From the NCBI GenBank assembly GCA_019419585.1, contig DXZQ01000025.1, positions 1 to 41,005 of the forward strand: DNA of 41,005 nt. The letters are read 5' to 3'. This DNA comes from Collinsella sp. (lineage in GTDB: Bacteria; Actinomycetota; Coriobacteriia; Coriobacteriales; Coriobacteriaceae). The notes under the pieces were generated by a model. It saw nothing but the letters and a program-made list of their open reading frames with translations. It searched no databases and was not told where the DNA came from. A program made the position numbers and the translations under genes. Below, one piece after another: positions 16,684 through 24,139 of the stretch (within the stretch, counting starts at the first letter, position 1; every line of letters starts with the position of its first letter).

Positions 16684-17511
16684 ATGGCTATGACCGAAAT
16701 TGAAAAAGGGTTGTTTCTCAGACTTTTCAACCGTGGCGGCTATGTTCTTAATTTCACAACAAGCTCCTTCGACACTTTTACTAAAAGCAGCATTGGCGTT
16801 GCGCTTTGCGCTCATTACGGCCTATCGAAAGGTAGATCTCTCACCAACTACATCGAAGAAGAATCTGATGTAAGCGGAACAAAGTTGCTATGCGACTTGT
16901 TTGATTACTATGAGGCACAGCCTGAATACGCCAGCGAAATGGATGGCACTTCCACAGCTCGCGACGCTAAGAACCATCATTTTCTTTATGAAAAGTGCAA
17001 GCCCGTTGCGAGGCGAGAACGAGCAGGCGTCTCCGTTCTCGCCCAACCTGAGGAACTTGAGACCCATTTCACGAGCGACTACATGCGTCAACAAATCGAC
17101 GCTCTCTTTTCATCACGAGAGACCAATCCAACTGAAGCGATTGGTAAGTCCAAGGAACTGATCGAAAGTTGTTGCAAAACAATCCTTGAAGAAAACAGCA
17201 GAGACTATGGGGGCAATTGGGGCGTATCGCAGCTTGTCAAGGAAACGATGAAGTGCCTCGGCATTGAGACAGACGACATTAACGCCGACCTCCCGGCGGG
17301 AGGGACCATAAAGCGCATCCTCAGCAGCCTCGGCAACATCGCCGGCGGTATTGCCGAGCTGCGCAACCCATATGGAACAGGTCACGGCAAAGCCGACAGC
17401 TATAAAGGACTGACCATAAGACACGCAAAACTTGCTGTAGGAAGTTCGGCGACGCTAGTCGAATACCTCTGGGATGCCCATGAATGGCGCAAGGAGCGCC
17501 AACGAAGTTAA
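16684..17511 (+). CDS. Abortive infection family protein (AbiJ-type N-terminus, Abi_C domain)
   Basis: A 275-residue predicted phage-defence protein. The N-terminal part (about 5-75) with VLNFTTSSFDTF, LSKGRSLTNYI and LLCDLFDYYE resembles the helical AbiJ N-terminal family. The C-terminal part (about 145-270) with AIGKSKELIESCCKTIL, ILSSLGNIAGGIAELRNPYGTGHG and a late HAKLAVGSSATL helix matches Abi_C. RNPYGTGH fits an R-x(4-6)-H HEPN-type motif, which suggests RNase activity. AAGG lies 8 nt before the ATG at 16684. It is divergent from the restriction operon and AT-richer than chromosomal neighbours, consistent with acquisition by transfer. Confidence 0.78.
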   Translation: MAMTEIEKGLFLRLFNRGGYVLNFTTSSFDTFTKSSIGVALCAHYGLSKGRSLTNYIEEESDVSGTKLLCDLFDYYEAQPEYASEMDGTSTARDAKNHHFLYEKCKPVARRERAGVSVLAQPEELETHFTSDYMRQQIDALFSSRETNPTEAIGKSKELIESCCKTILEENSRDYGGNWGVSQLVKETMKCLGIETDDINADLPAGGTIKRILSSLGNIAGGIAELRNPYGTGHGKADSYKGLTIRHAKLAVGSSATLVEYLWDAHEWRKERQRS

Positions 17512-17526
17512 CCGACACAATCGGTT
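17510..17526 (+). terminator. Weak hairpin at the end of the Abi gene
   Basis: AACCGA at 17510-17515 pairs with TCGGTT at 17521-17526 around 5 nt, overlapping the stop codon. There is only a short T tract. The remaining bases to 17708 contain no recognised feature. Confidence 0.3.
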
Positions 17527-17708
17527 TCTAACTAATGCAGCCTCGTCAGCGCACTTAATGGCAACGGTCGCAGCTGCCGCAATCCATTCCGCCTGCACTT
17601 TTGTTTTGATAATGAGGCGCAGTTGATCGTGATTGGCCACCGTGGAAGCCACCTGCCAACATCGGGGACTGCCAGGCAGTAAGACAGCGCAACAAAACGG
17701 GCGGGGGC

Positions 17709-18443
17709 CTACCTCCCCTCCACCTTCATCCTCAGTAGCAGATCGCTCAGCTCGGGGCACCTGCTGGAGAGGCGCGTCTGAGCTCGCTCGCCCATCCCCC
17801 ACCGCTGGCGGATCTCCTGGACACGCGGACTCACGTGGTAGTCCCCGTCCATCATCTGCTTGAGCAGCTTGGCGGTCACGCGCGCATCGGCCAGGGCGCT
17901 GTGGGCGTGACCCGTCGACTCGTCGAACTCGATGCCAAACCACGTCGCCGCGTCACTCAAAGAGACGCACCCGTGGCTGCCCACATCCATGATCGAGGTG
18001 TAAAAAGCCTGCAGGTCGGCCCAGTCCGTAGGAAATGCGGCAAGGTCGATTTGCTTTGCCTGGCACTCGGTCATAAGCTGTCGATGATCCGCCCCGCTCC
18101 AGCAAACTATCTGGGTGGAGCAGCGGCCGATCCAATCGCTGAGCCTTTTGATCACCACGTAGAGCGGATCGGCCATCGCGGTGTCCACGGCCGATATTCC
18201 CGTGAGCTCGCGGACGGGAAACGCAACGCCTTCGGTAAATTCCGTCTGCACAAACTGCGAGAACTCGCCCATAACGTTGCCGTGGTAATCGAGCTTGACG
18301 GCGCCGATCTCGATAATCTCGTTGCGCAGTCCACGGCGCTGGCGCTGCTTTGGCACCGGCGCAAACTCAAAATCCAGCACAATCTGGCGCGCAAAGTTCG
18401 TCGTATCGATAGCCGAGATACACGGCGTCTTTTCAGCCGACAC
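17709..18443 (-). CDS. DEDDh 3'-5' exonuclease family protein (KapD-like)
   Basis: A 244-residue protein with the DnaQ-like exonuclease fold. Motif I is in VLDFEFAP (D and E metal ligands). NEIIEIGAVKLDYHG follows. Motif III is HSALADARVTAKLL, with the His and Asp of the DEDDh type. Such enzymes degrade single-stranded DNA or RNA; the standalone KapD-like group has no settled substrate. The start is GTG at 18443, with GGAGAGAGG about 8 nt upstream. It converges with the Abi gene. It may be a chromosomal gene bordering the island rather than part of it. Confidence 0.8.
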   Translation of the reverse strand: MSAEKTPCISAIDTTNFARQIVLDFEFAPVPKQRQRRGLRNEIIEIGAVKLDYHGNVMGEFSQFVQTEFTEGVAFPVRELTGISAVDTAMADPLYVVIKRLSDWIGRCSTQIVCWSGADHRQLMTECQAKQIDLAAFPTDWADLQAFYTSIMDVGSHGCVSLSDAATWFGIEFDESTGHAHSALADARVTAKLLKQMMDGDYHVSPRVQEIRQRWGMGERAQTRLSSRCPELSDLLLRMKVEGR

Positions 18444-18487
18444 GGTTACGGCCTCTCTCCGTCAACTGCCGCTTGCTACATAGGCGG

Positions 18488-18589
18488 CTACATTGCCGTA
18501 AGGATAGGCGCCCGTGCGGACATGAAATCGCACAGCACGGCTTTCCGGCATCCTTGCGTAAAGCCACACTTTGAGAGAATCACGTCACT
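18488..18589 (-). pseudogene. Remnant of the C-terminus of a DUF234-type AAA+ ATPase
   Basis: Minus-strand translation SDVILSKCGFTQGCRKA aligns with SYVIFSKRGFTQGCQEA at the end of the intact ATPase at 19123-20514. The DNA match is also visible: 18549-18588 parallels 19192-19231. No ATPase core precedes it, so this is a degraded duplicate 0.6 kb from the intact gene. Confidence 0.55.
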
Positions 18590-18701
18590 GTTATTATCGA
18601 ACATATATTCGTATTTATAGCAGTACTTTGATAGAATTGCAGTTGTTGACGGCAGTTCCATGTGCCGGGCAGCGCCCTCCATGCGACGGGAGGTGATGCC
18701 C

Positions 18702-18827
18702 ATGACCGATCTGACTGATTTCGTGAAGCTCCTGACCGCTTTGGTCTCGCTCCTCACGGCGCTTATCGGACTTACCGAGGCACTCAAGCAGCGTACGAAG
18801 CAGAAAAAGAGGGGTCGACGCCTCTAA
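18702..18827 (+). CDS. Possible small hydrophobic-basic peptide
   Basis: A 41-residue frame, MTDLTDFVKLLTALV then SLLTALIGLTEAL, ending in a strongly basic tail (KQRTKQKKRGRR). GGGAGGTG lies 6 nt before the ATG, an excellent ribosome site. The pattern of one hydrophobic helix plus a basic tail resembles type I toxins or small membrane peptides. The stop codon sits inside a hairpin (GGGGTC 18811-18816 with GACCCC 18834-18839). Coding is plausible, function unknown. Confidence 0.45.
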   Translation: MTDLTDFVKLLTALVSLLTALIGLTEALKQRTKQKKRGRRL

Positions 18828-19015
18828 GGCATTGACCCCTTAATCGAAGTAACGGCGCTGCCCAGCTATCACCCTTGGGCTGCCGTCGACCTTATTCTAC
18901 CCACGGGTGCCAGGTTTAACAAATGGATTTTCGGTTACGAAGTCCGGAGCTCGCCCCTCTGCTCCAGCGGCGTTGCGCCGGATTCTGGGACGCACTTTCC
19001 GCCCCATGCCTCTAT
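18828..19015. other. Repeat-rich spacer downstream of the ATPase gene
   Basis: No gene. It includes a degenerate relative of the 48-nt palindrome, ending near 19001 with a TTTCCG terminus. A half copy follows at 19078-19100, beyond the complete copy at 19016-19063. Confidence 0.4.
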
Positions 19016-19063
19016 CGGAAACGGCATCCCATCCTGAAGCGGGAATCCGGGACGTAGTTTCCG
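19016..19063. repeat. 48-nt palindromic repeat, copy 1
   Basis: Begins CGGAAA and ends TTTCCG with imperfectly complementary arms of about 15 nt (ATCCC facing GGGAC). Same length and termini as the copies at 20640 and 20702. Confidence 0.6.
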
Positions 19064-19122
19064 CCAAAGGCCGCAAAGGGAAAGCGCGTCCCATTCCGAG
19101 CATCACATCAGAGCGCGCTTGG

Positions 19123-20514
19123 TTATCTCCGCTCACACATCTCGGCAAACGAAATCAGCTTGGCATCTCCCCTGCTCGCCGCAGCTTCCTGACATCCTTG
19201 CGTAAAGCCACGCTTCGAGAAGATCACGTAGCTTTTATGCTGCCGCCTAAAGAGCTCGCTTCGGTACACGAGCTTTTCCAGAACATCCTCGCCTACCGGT
19301 TCATTGCGCCATTTGCACTCCGCAAACAGCGCAGCGCCCTCGCCATCGTCAACAATCAAGTCGATTTCTTCCTGCGTATGCGTGCGATTATCCGTCCCCC
19401 ACCAGCGCCCAACGCTTGCCGGAACCACATCGAGCTGGCCCGCGCGTGCGAGTTCGTACACGTATTGCCTGCATATAAGCTCAAAGACCGTGCCCATGTA
19501 ATCCGATACGTGCGGCTCAATGCGCTTATACGCCATCTCGGCCATATCGTTTTGAATCAGCCCGATGTTCTGCGGAACAAACTTGTACCAGAACCTAAAC
19601 ATCTGGTCGCTCAGCAGATACACGGCTCGCTTATTGCTCGTCTCGTTTAGGGGCAGCTCGCGCTCGACAATCCCAAGCGACGCCAGCTTATCCACATAGC
19701 TCTTTACGTTGCTCGCAGGGATTCCCGTAGAGCTCGCAATCTCCGAGATCTTCGAGCGCCCCTGAGCAATTGCTTGCACGATCGCATCATATTGCTCGGG
19801 ATTGCGGCACTCTTGCAATAGCAGGTTACTCGGCTCCTCAAAGAGATAGCCCGTAGGAGTAAGAAAAAGACGTTTGATGTTGTCCTTGAGCGGTGCGGCA
19901 GGATCGACTTTCTCGATATATGCAGGAATGCCACCTGTCATGCCATAGCAAACTGCAGCGTCTTCGCGACCCATGCTCTGCCGCAACCCGAGGGTCGTCG
20001 TAAAATCGAGCGGCATGATCTTAAACTGGGCCGTACGTCTACCGTATAGTGGGCTCTCGTAGCCCAACACCTGTTCCTCCATAAACGAAAGAGACGAGCC
20101 GCATAGGATCAGCATGAGCCTGGTCTCTTTGTACAGGTGATCAATCTTGTCTTGCAGCAACGAGCTGATCTCGGGATTCGATTGGGCGAGATAGGGATAC
20201 TCGTCAATCACGACAATCAAACGTTCCGCGCGAGCCATGGTGGCCAATGCATCGAACGCTTCGTCAAAACTACGAAACGACACGCCTGCAGCACCAACCG
20301 AGCCTGCAAGTATCGCCTGGCTAAAGCCGTGCAGGTTTGCCTCCGCATTGGTACGACGAGCTTGAAAGTAAATAGCCTTCTTGTCTTGGATGAATTCTGT
20401 GATGAGACGCGTTTTGCCCACACGACGACGGCCGTAAATCACAGGCATTTCAAAGGAGCCCGTGCCATACAGTCGATTGAGCTCGGACATTTCCACTGTT
20501 CTTCCGATAAACAT
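19123..20514 (-). CDS. DUF234-type AAA+ ATPase (archaeal ATPase family) with nuclease-like C-terminus
   Basis: A 463-residue protein. The N-terminal AAA+/STAND-like ATPase has Walker A YGRRRVGKTR at about 27-36 and Walker B RLIVVIDEYPYL near 97-108. A winged-helix segment lies around 255-310 (SKISEIASSTGIPASNVKSYV). The C-terminal DUF234 domain carries EEIDLIVDD and FAECKW, the spacing expected of a PD-(D/E)xK fold. The biological role of this common family is unclear; toxin, mobile-DNA and defence roles are all possible. GGAAGGA lies 7 nt before the ATG. A 25-bp inverted repeat covers its promoter region and 48-nt palindromes lie on both sides. An eroded paralogue lies downstream. Confidence 0.82.
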   Translation of the reverse strand: MFIGRTVEMSELNRLYGTGSFEMPVIYGRRRVGKTRLITEFIQDKKAIYFQARRTNAEANLHGFSQAILAGSVGAAGVSFRSFDEAFDALATMARAERLIVVIDEYPYLAQSNPEISSLLQDKIDHLYKETRLMLILCGSSLSFMEEQVLGYESPLYGRRTAQFKIMPLDFTTTLGLRQSMGREDAAVCYGMTGGIPAYIEKVDPAAPLKDNIKRLFLTPTGYLFEEPSNLLLQECRNPEQYDAIVQAIAQGRSKISEIASSTGIPASNVKSYVDKLASLGIVERELPLNETSNKRAVYLLSDQMFRFWYKFVPQNIGLIQNDMAEMAYKRIEPHVSDYMGTVFELICRQYVYELARAGQLDVVPASVGRWWGTDNRTHTQEEIDLIVDDGEGAALFAECKWRNEPVGEDVLEKLVYRSELFRRQHKSYVIFSKRGFTQGCQEAAASRGDAKLISFAEMCERR

Positions 20515-20529
20515 AGGGCCATCCTTCCT

Positions 20530-20585
20530 TTACGTTATAGCTAGCTATATTATACTTTCCTATAATATAGCTAGCTATAACGTAA
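20530..20585. repeat. Perfect 25-bp inverted repeat upstream of the ATPase gene
   Basis: Arms 20530-20554 and 20561-20585 are exactly complementary around a 6-nt loop (CTTTCC). Each arm contains TAGCTAGCTA, itself palindromic. TATAAT appears on both strands at the loop-proximal ends (20561-20566 plus; 20554-20549 minus). The minus copy could be the -10 of the ATPase gene, whose ATG is 16 nt from the repeat. It may be an operator or a structured leader. Confidence 0.8.
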
Positions 20586-20639
20586 TTCGACAAGCGGCGC
20601 ACGCAAAAGGGGCGGTACACCCCCGCACGTGGACCGTTC

Positions 20640-20687
20640 CGGAAAATGTATCCCGTTCTGGAGCCAAAAACTGGGCCGTAGTTTCCG
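20640..20687. repeat. 48-nt palindromic repeat, copy 2
   Basis: CGGAAA...TTTCCG unit with the same termini and length as copy 1. It lies 14 nt from copy 3. Confidence 0.6.
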
Positions 20688-20701
20688 CCAAGCATCCCAT
20701 C

Positions 20702-20749
20702 CGGAAAGCGTGTCCCGTTCTGAGTGGCAATTCCGGGACACAGTTTCCG
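20702..20749. repeat. 48-nt palindromic repeat, copy 3
   Basis: The most symmetric copy. The 16-nt arms are complementary at all but two positions, with GTGTCCCG facing CGGGACAC. Confidence 0.65.
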
Positions 20750-20753
20750 CTCC

Positions 20754-20789
20754 AAACAAAAGGCCCCGGCTCGCGATGGAGCTGGGGCC
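20754..20789 (-). terminator. Intrinsic terminator of the uacT-ssnA-ygfK-xdhD operon
   Basis: An 11-bp stem (20762-20772 with 20779-20789, one wobble pair) with a 6-nt loop. On the minus strand it is followed by TTTTGTTT. It lies about 70 nt after the xdhD stop. Confidence 0.7.
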
Positions 20790-20858
20790 AAAGGCGCAGC
20801 GTATGTGGTTGATGCTGAGCGCGAACAACTCGTCAGCAATGACTGTCCGCGCTCTACC

Positions 20859-23636
20859 CTACCCGCGGTGACGGGCGCGGCTGTACGGCGTATCCACCAT
20901 GGGCAGATCTGGACGCAGCTTGCCGTCAAACGCGCGATAGGCGTTCTGCACGGCGGGCGCCGTGGGGATCGTTGCGATCTCGCCGATGCCCTTGCCGCCG
21001 TATGCCACGGGCAACAGTTCGTCCTTCTCCACGTAGATGGCGTGGATATCCGGAATCTCGGGCGCGCGGAACAGCCCGAGCGTGCCGTACCTTGCCTGGG
21101 GCACGCAGTCCTTGAGCGGCCAATCCTCGGTAAGCGCATAGCCCATACCCATGAGCACGCCGCCTTCGATCTGACCCTGGATGGAGATGGGGTTGACCAC
21201 CTTGCCGGAATCGTGCGCAGCATAGACCTCGCTCACGCGGCCGTCATCATCCAGAATGACCACATGCGTGGCAAAGCCGTAGCAGATGTGGCTCTTGGGG
21301 TTGGGAACGTCGGCGCCCAGCTTGTCGGTCGGCTCCAGGTACACGTAGCCAAACTCGCAGCCCTCGAGCGCCTTGATGGCGGCCGCGGGATCCTGAGGAT
21401 GCATGCCCTGGCCGGCGACGAGTTCCTGTGTGTGCAGCTGATAGGCGCGACCGTCGTCGTACTCGATCTTGACGCCGTCGCCATGCGCGCTCACGGGAGT
21501 ATCGGGTGCAGGCTTGCCGGCCTCGATGCCAAGCATGGCATCGCGCAGCAGGAAGGCGGCACCGCGCACGGCCTCGCCGGTCACGACCGTCTGACGCGAG
21601 CCAGACGTGGTGCCGGAATCGGGAGCGTTCTCGGTGGAGCACTCGCCGTTGGCGATGCAGCGAAGCGGCAGACCGCATGCCTCGGCAACGTCCTGCAAAA
21701 AGACGGTATTGCAGCCCTGGCCGATGTCGGACGTGGCGGCATAGACCACGGCCACGCCATTCTCGATGCGAATCTTGCAGCGGCCGGCATCGGGCAGGCC
21801 CACACCCACGCCGGCGTTCTTCATGGCGCAGGCGATGCCGGCGTGTCCGGGATGCGCATAGTAGGCATCCTTGACCTCGAGCAGCGTCTCCTTAAGCGCC
21901 GTGGAGCAATCGGCAATCTGGCCGTTGGGCAAAACCTCGCCCGGCTCGATGGCGTTTCGGTAACGAATCTCCCACGGATCCAGGCCGACCTTCTCCGCCA
22001 GAAGGTCGATCAGGCTCTCGAGCGCAAGCTCGGACTGGCAAACGCCAAAGCCGCGGTACGCGCCGGCGGGCGGGTTGTTGGTGTAGTAGCCAAAGCCGCG
22101 AATGTCGGTGTTCTGGTACTTGTAGGGGCCGACGGCATGCGTGCAGGCACGCTCGAGCACCGGGCCGCACAGCGACGCGTAGGCGCCGGTGTCAAAGTTG
22201 ATCTCGCAGTCCAGACCGGTAAAGTTGCCCTCGGCGTCGCAGCCCAGCGTAAAGGTGCCGTCCATGGCGTGGCGCTTGGGATGGAACGCGAGCGACTCGG
22301 CGCGCGTGAGTTTGCACTTCACGGGACGCTGGAACTTATATGCGGCGAGCGCGGCCAGGTGCTGGATGGACACGTCCTCCTTGCCGCCAAAGCCGCCACC
22401 CACAAGCATGGTCTCGACGACCACACGCTCGGGCTCGTTGTCCCAGCCAAACATGTGGGCACACTCTTTGCGCGTGTCGTAGGCACCCTGGTCGGTCGAC
22501 TGCACCTTGACGCCGTTCTTGTACGGGAAGGCGACGGCGCACTCGGGCTCCAAGAAGGCATGCTCGGTAAAGGGCGTGGTAAAGCGCTGCGTCACGGTAA
22601 ACGCGCTTTCTGCCAGCGCCTTGGCGGCGTCGCCGCGCGTCACGTGACGGCTCTGGCACACGTTGTCCTTGAGCTCCACCGTGTTGCCAAAGGCAAAGAA
22701 GCTGTCGTGCAGGCGCGGGGCGTCGGCAGCCTTGGCCTCGACAATGTTGCGCACGGGCTCCAGCGGCTCGTAGTCAATCTTTACGAGCTTCTTGGCCTTC
22801 TCGAGCGTCGCCTCGTCCTCGGCAACCACCAGCACGATGGCGTCACCCACGCAGCGGGTGATATCGCCCTGGGCGATCATGACGTCCCAGTCCTGGATAA
22901 GGTGGCCGACCTGGTTGACCGGCACGTCCTCGGCGCGCAGGATGCCCACCACACCGGGCAGGGCCTCGGCCTTGGAGGTATCGATGGAGAGCACACGGGC
23001 GCGCGGATACTTGGAGCGCACGGCGCTGGCATAGGTCAGGCCCGGCTGATCGAGCTCGTCGATGTCATCGGGATACTTGCCCTCGCCGAGCACCTTCTTG
23101 CGCACGTCGATACGGAAGGCGCGCTTGCCCACGCCGTAGTCATCGCCGCGCTCCAGGTCCTCGTCGATCTGCTTTTCGCCGCGGAGCACCGCTGCGGCCA
23201 GCGAGATACCCTCGATAATCTTTTTGTAGCCGGTGCAACGGCAGATGTTGCCGCGAATGGCGTACTTGATCTGCTCCTCGGTGGGCTCGGGGTCCTCGGC
23301 GATGAGCGCCGCACCCGCCATGACCATACCGGGGATGCAAAAACCGCACTGCACGGCGCCCACGGCACCAAAGGCGTACACAAAGGCTTCGCGCACGTCC
23401 TGGGGCAGGCCCTCAACGGTCACGATGTTACGGCCGGCGGCAAGGGCGGTGGTCAGTACGCACGCCTTGACGGCCGCACCGTCCACATGGATGGTGCAGG
23501 TGCCGCAAGCGCCTTCGGAGCAGCCGTCCTTGGCGGAATGGATATGCAAGTCGTCGCGCAGGTAGCGCAGCAGCGGTTTGTTTTGGGTCGTCGTGTGCTC
23601 GACGCCGTTAACGGTAAAAGTGAATTCCTGTGCCAT
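20859..23636 (-). CDS. xdhD: XdhD, selenium-linked molybdenum hydroxylase (xanthine dehydrogenase family)
   Basis: Predicted purine hydroxylase of 925 residues combining a [2Fe-2S] domain and the molybdopterin subunit, without an FAD domain. Iron-sulphur ligands are seen as CSEGACGTC then C in VKAC (about 39-59), and CGFC with CRCTGY (about 97-137). The Mo domain shows GGGFGGKED and the late GGKGIGE motif with the catalytic glutamate. It belongs to the XdhD group linked to labile-selenium cofactor genes; there is no in-frame selenocysteine. AAGGGA precedes the ATG. It is the last gene of its operon. No separate FAD subunit (YgfM type) is present nearby, so electrons probably go to the polyferredoxin and YgfK. 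Confidence 0.93.
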   Translation of the reverse strand: MAQEFTFTVNGVEHTTTQNKPLLRYLRDDLHIHSAKDGCSEGACGTCTIHVDGAAVKACVLTTALAAGRNIVTVEGLPQDVREAFVYAFGAVGAVQCGFCIPGMVMAGAALIAEDPEPTEEQIKYAIRGNICRCTGYKKIIEGISLAAAVLRGEKQIDEDLERGDDYGVGKRAFRIDVRKKVLGEGKYPDDIDELDQPGLTYASAVRSKYPRARVLSIDTSKAEALPGVVGILRAEDVPVNQVGHLIQDWDVMIAQGDITRCVGDAIVLVVAEDEATLEKAKKLVKIDYEPLEPVRNIVEAKAADAPRLHDSFFAFGNTVELKDNVCQSRHVTRGDAAKALAESAFTVTQRFTTPFTEHAFLEPECAVAFPYKNGVKVQSTDQGAYDTRKECAHMFGWDNEPERVVVETMLVGGGFGGKEDVSIQHLAALAAYKFQRPVKCKLTRAESLAFHPKRHAMDGTFTLGCDAEGNFTGLDCEINFDTGAYASLCGPVLERACTHAVGPYKYQNTDIRGFGYYTNNPPAGAYRGFGVCQSELALESLIDLLAEKVGLDPWEIRYRNAIEPGEVLPNGQIADCSTALKETLLEVKDAYYAHPGHAGIACAMKNAGVGVGLPDAGRCKIRIENGVAVVYAATSDIGQGCNTVFLQDVAEACGLPLRCIANGECSTENAPDSGTTSGSRQTVVTGEAVRGAAFLLRDAMLGIEAGKPAPDTPVSAHGDGVKIEYDDGRAYQLHTQELVAGQGMHPQDPAAAIKALEGCEFGYVYLEPTDKLGADVPNPKSHICYGFATHVVILDDDGRVSEVYAAHDSGKVVNPISIQGQIEGGVLMGMGYALTEDWPLKDCVPQARYGTLGLFRAPEIPDIHAIYVEKDELLPVAYGGKGIGEIATIPTAPAVQNAYRAFDGKLRPDLPMVDTPYSRARHRG

Positions 23637-23648
23637 GGTGATTCCCTT

Positions 23649-24128
23649 CTACACGCCGGCGGCGATGCCGGTGCGGTCGTGGATGGCGCCATGCGGGCAG
23701 ACGACGGCGCACATGCCGCACGACAGGCAATCCGCGCCGTCGATATGGGCGCAGTTGTCCTCGATGCGGATAGCGCCGGCAGGGCACTTTTTGGCGCACA
23801 TGCCGCAACCGATGCAGCTCGTGTCGCAGATCTTGCGCGCAATGGCGCCCTTATCGGTGTTGTTGCAGCGCACCAGAATGTTCTGGTAGCCGGGAACGAA
23901 GGCAATCACGCGCTGCGGGCACGCCATGCCGCACAGGCCACAGCCCGTGCACTTGGAGCGATCCACGCGGGCGATGCCATCGACCAGCGCAATAGCGCCG
24001 TGGGGGCAGGCCGTGACGCAGGCGCCGCAGCCAATGCAGCCTTCGCTGCAGCGGGCGTCGCCGCCTGCGGAGGCGCAACCACTTCCGCAGGCAACGTAGG
24101 CCACGTTATGTTGAATGGATTTGGCCAT
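23649..24128 (-). CDS. Polyferredoxin, four [4Fe-4S] motifs, RnfB-like C-terminal part
   Basis: A 159-residue electron carrier with four CxxCxxCxxxC(P) motifs: CIGCGACVTACP, CTGCGLCGMACP, CIGCGMCAKKCP and CLSCGMCAVVCP. The segment NTDKGAIARKICDTSC closely resembles the RnfB ferredoxin domain. No membrane anchor is present, so it is likely cytoplasmic. It starts 11 bp after ygfK and ends 12 bp before the xdhD ATG, so the three are co-translated. It probably links XdhD to YgfK or to other ferredoxin-dependent redox enzymes; the direction of electron flow is inferred. Confidence 0.88.
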   Translation of the reverse strand: MAKSIQHNVAYVACGSGCASAGGDARCSEGCIGCGACVTACPHGAIALVDGIARVDRSKCTGCGLCGMACPQRVIAFVPGYQNILVRCNNTDKGAIARKICDTSCIGCGMCAKKCPAGAIRIEDNCAHIDGADCLSCGMCAVVCPHGAIHDRTGIAAGV

Positions 24129-24139
24129 AAGAGACTCGC

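Noticed and set aside
6855..20514. Integrase, transposase or tRNA attachment site for the island
   Set aside because: No recombinase-like protein or tRNA gene was seen on either strand, so a specific mobile-element call is not supported.
20859..23636. Selenocysteine codon in xdhD
   Set aside because: The frame is open throughout with no internal TGA; selenium in this family is a labile cofactor, not selenocysteine.
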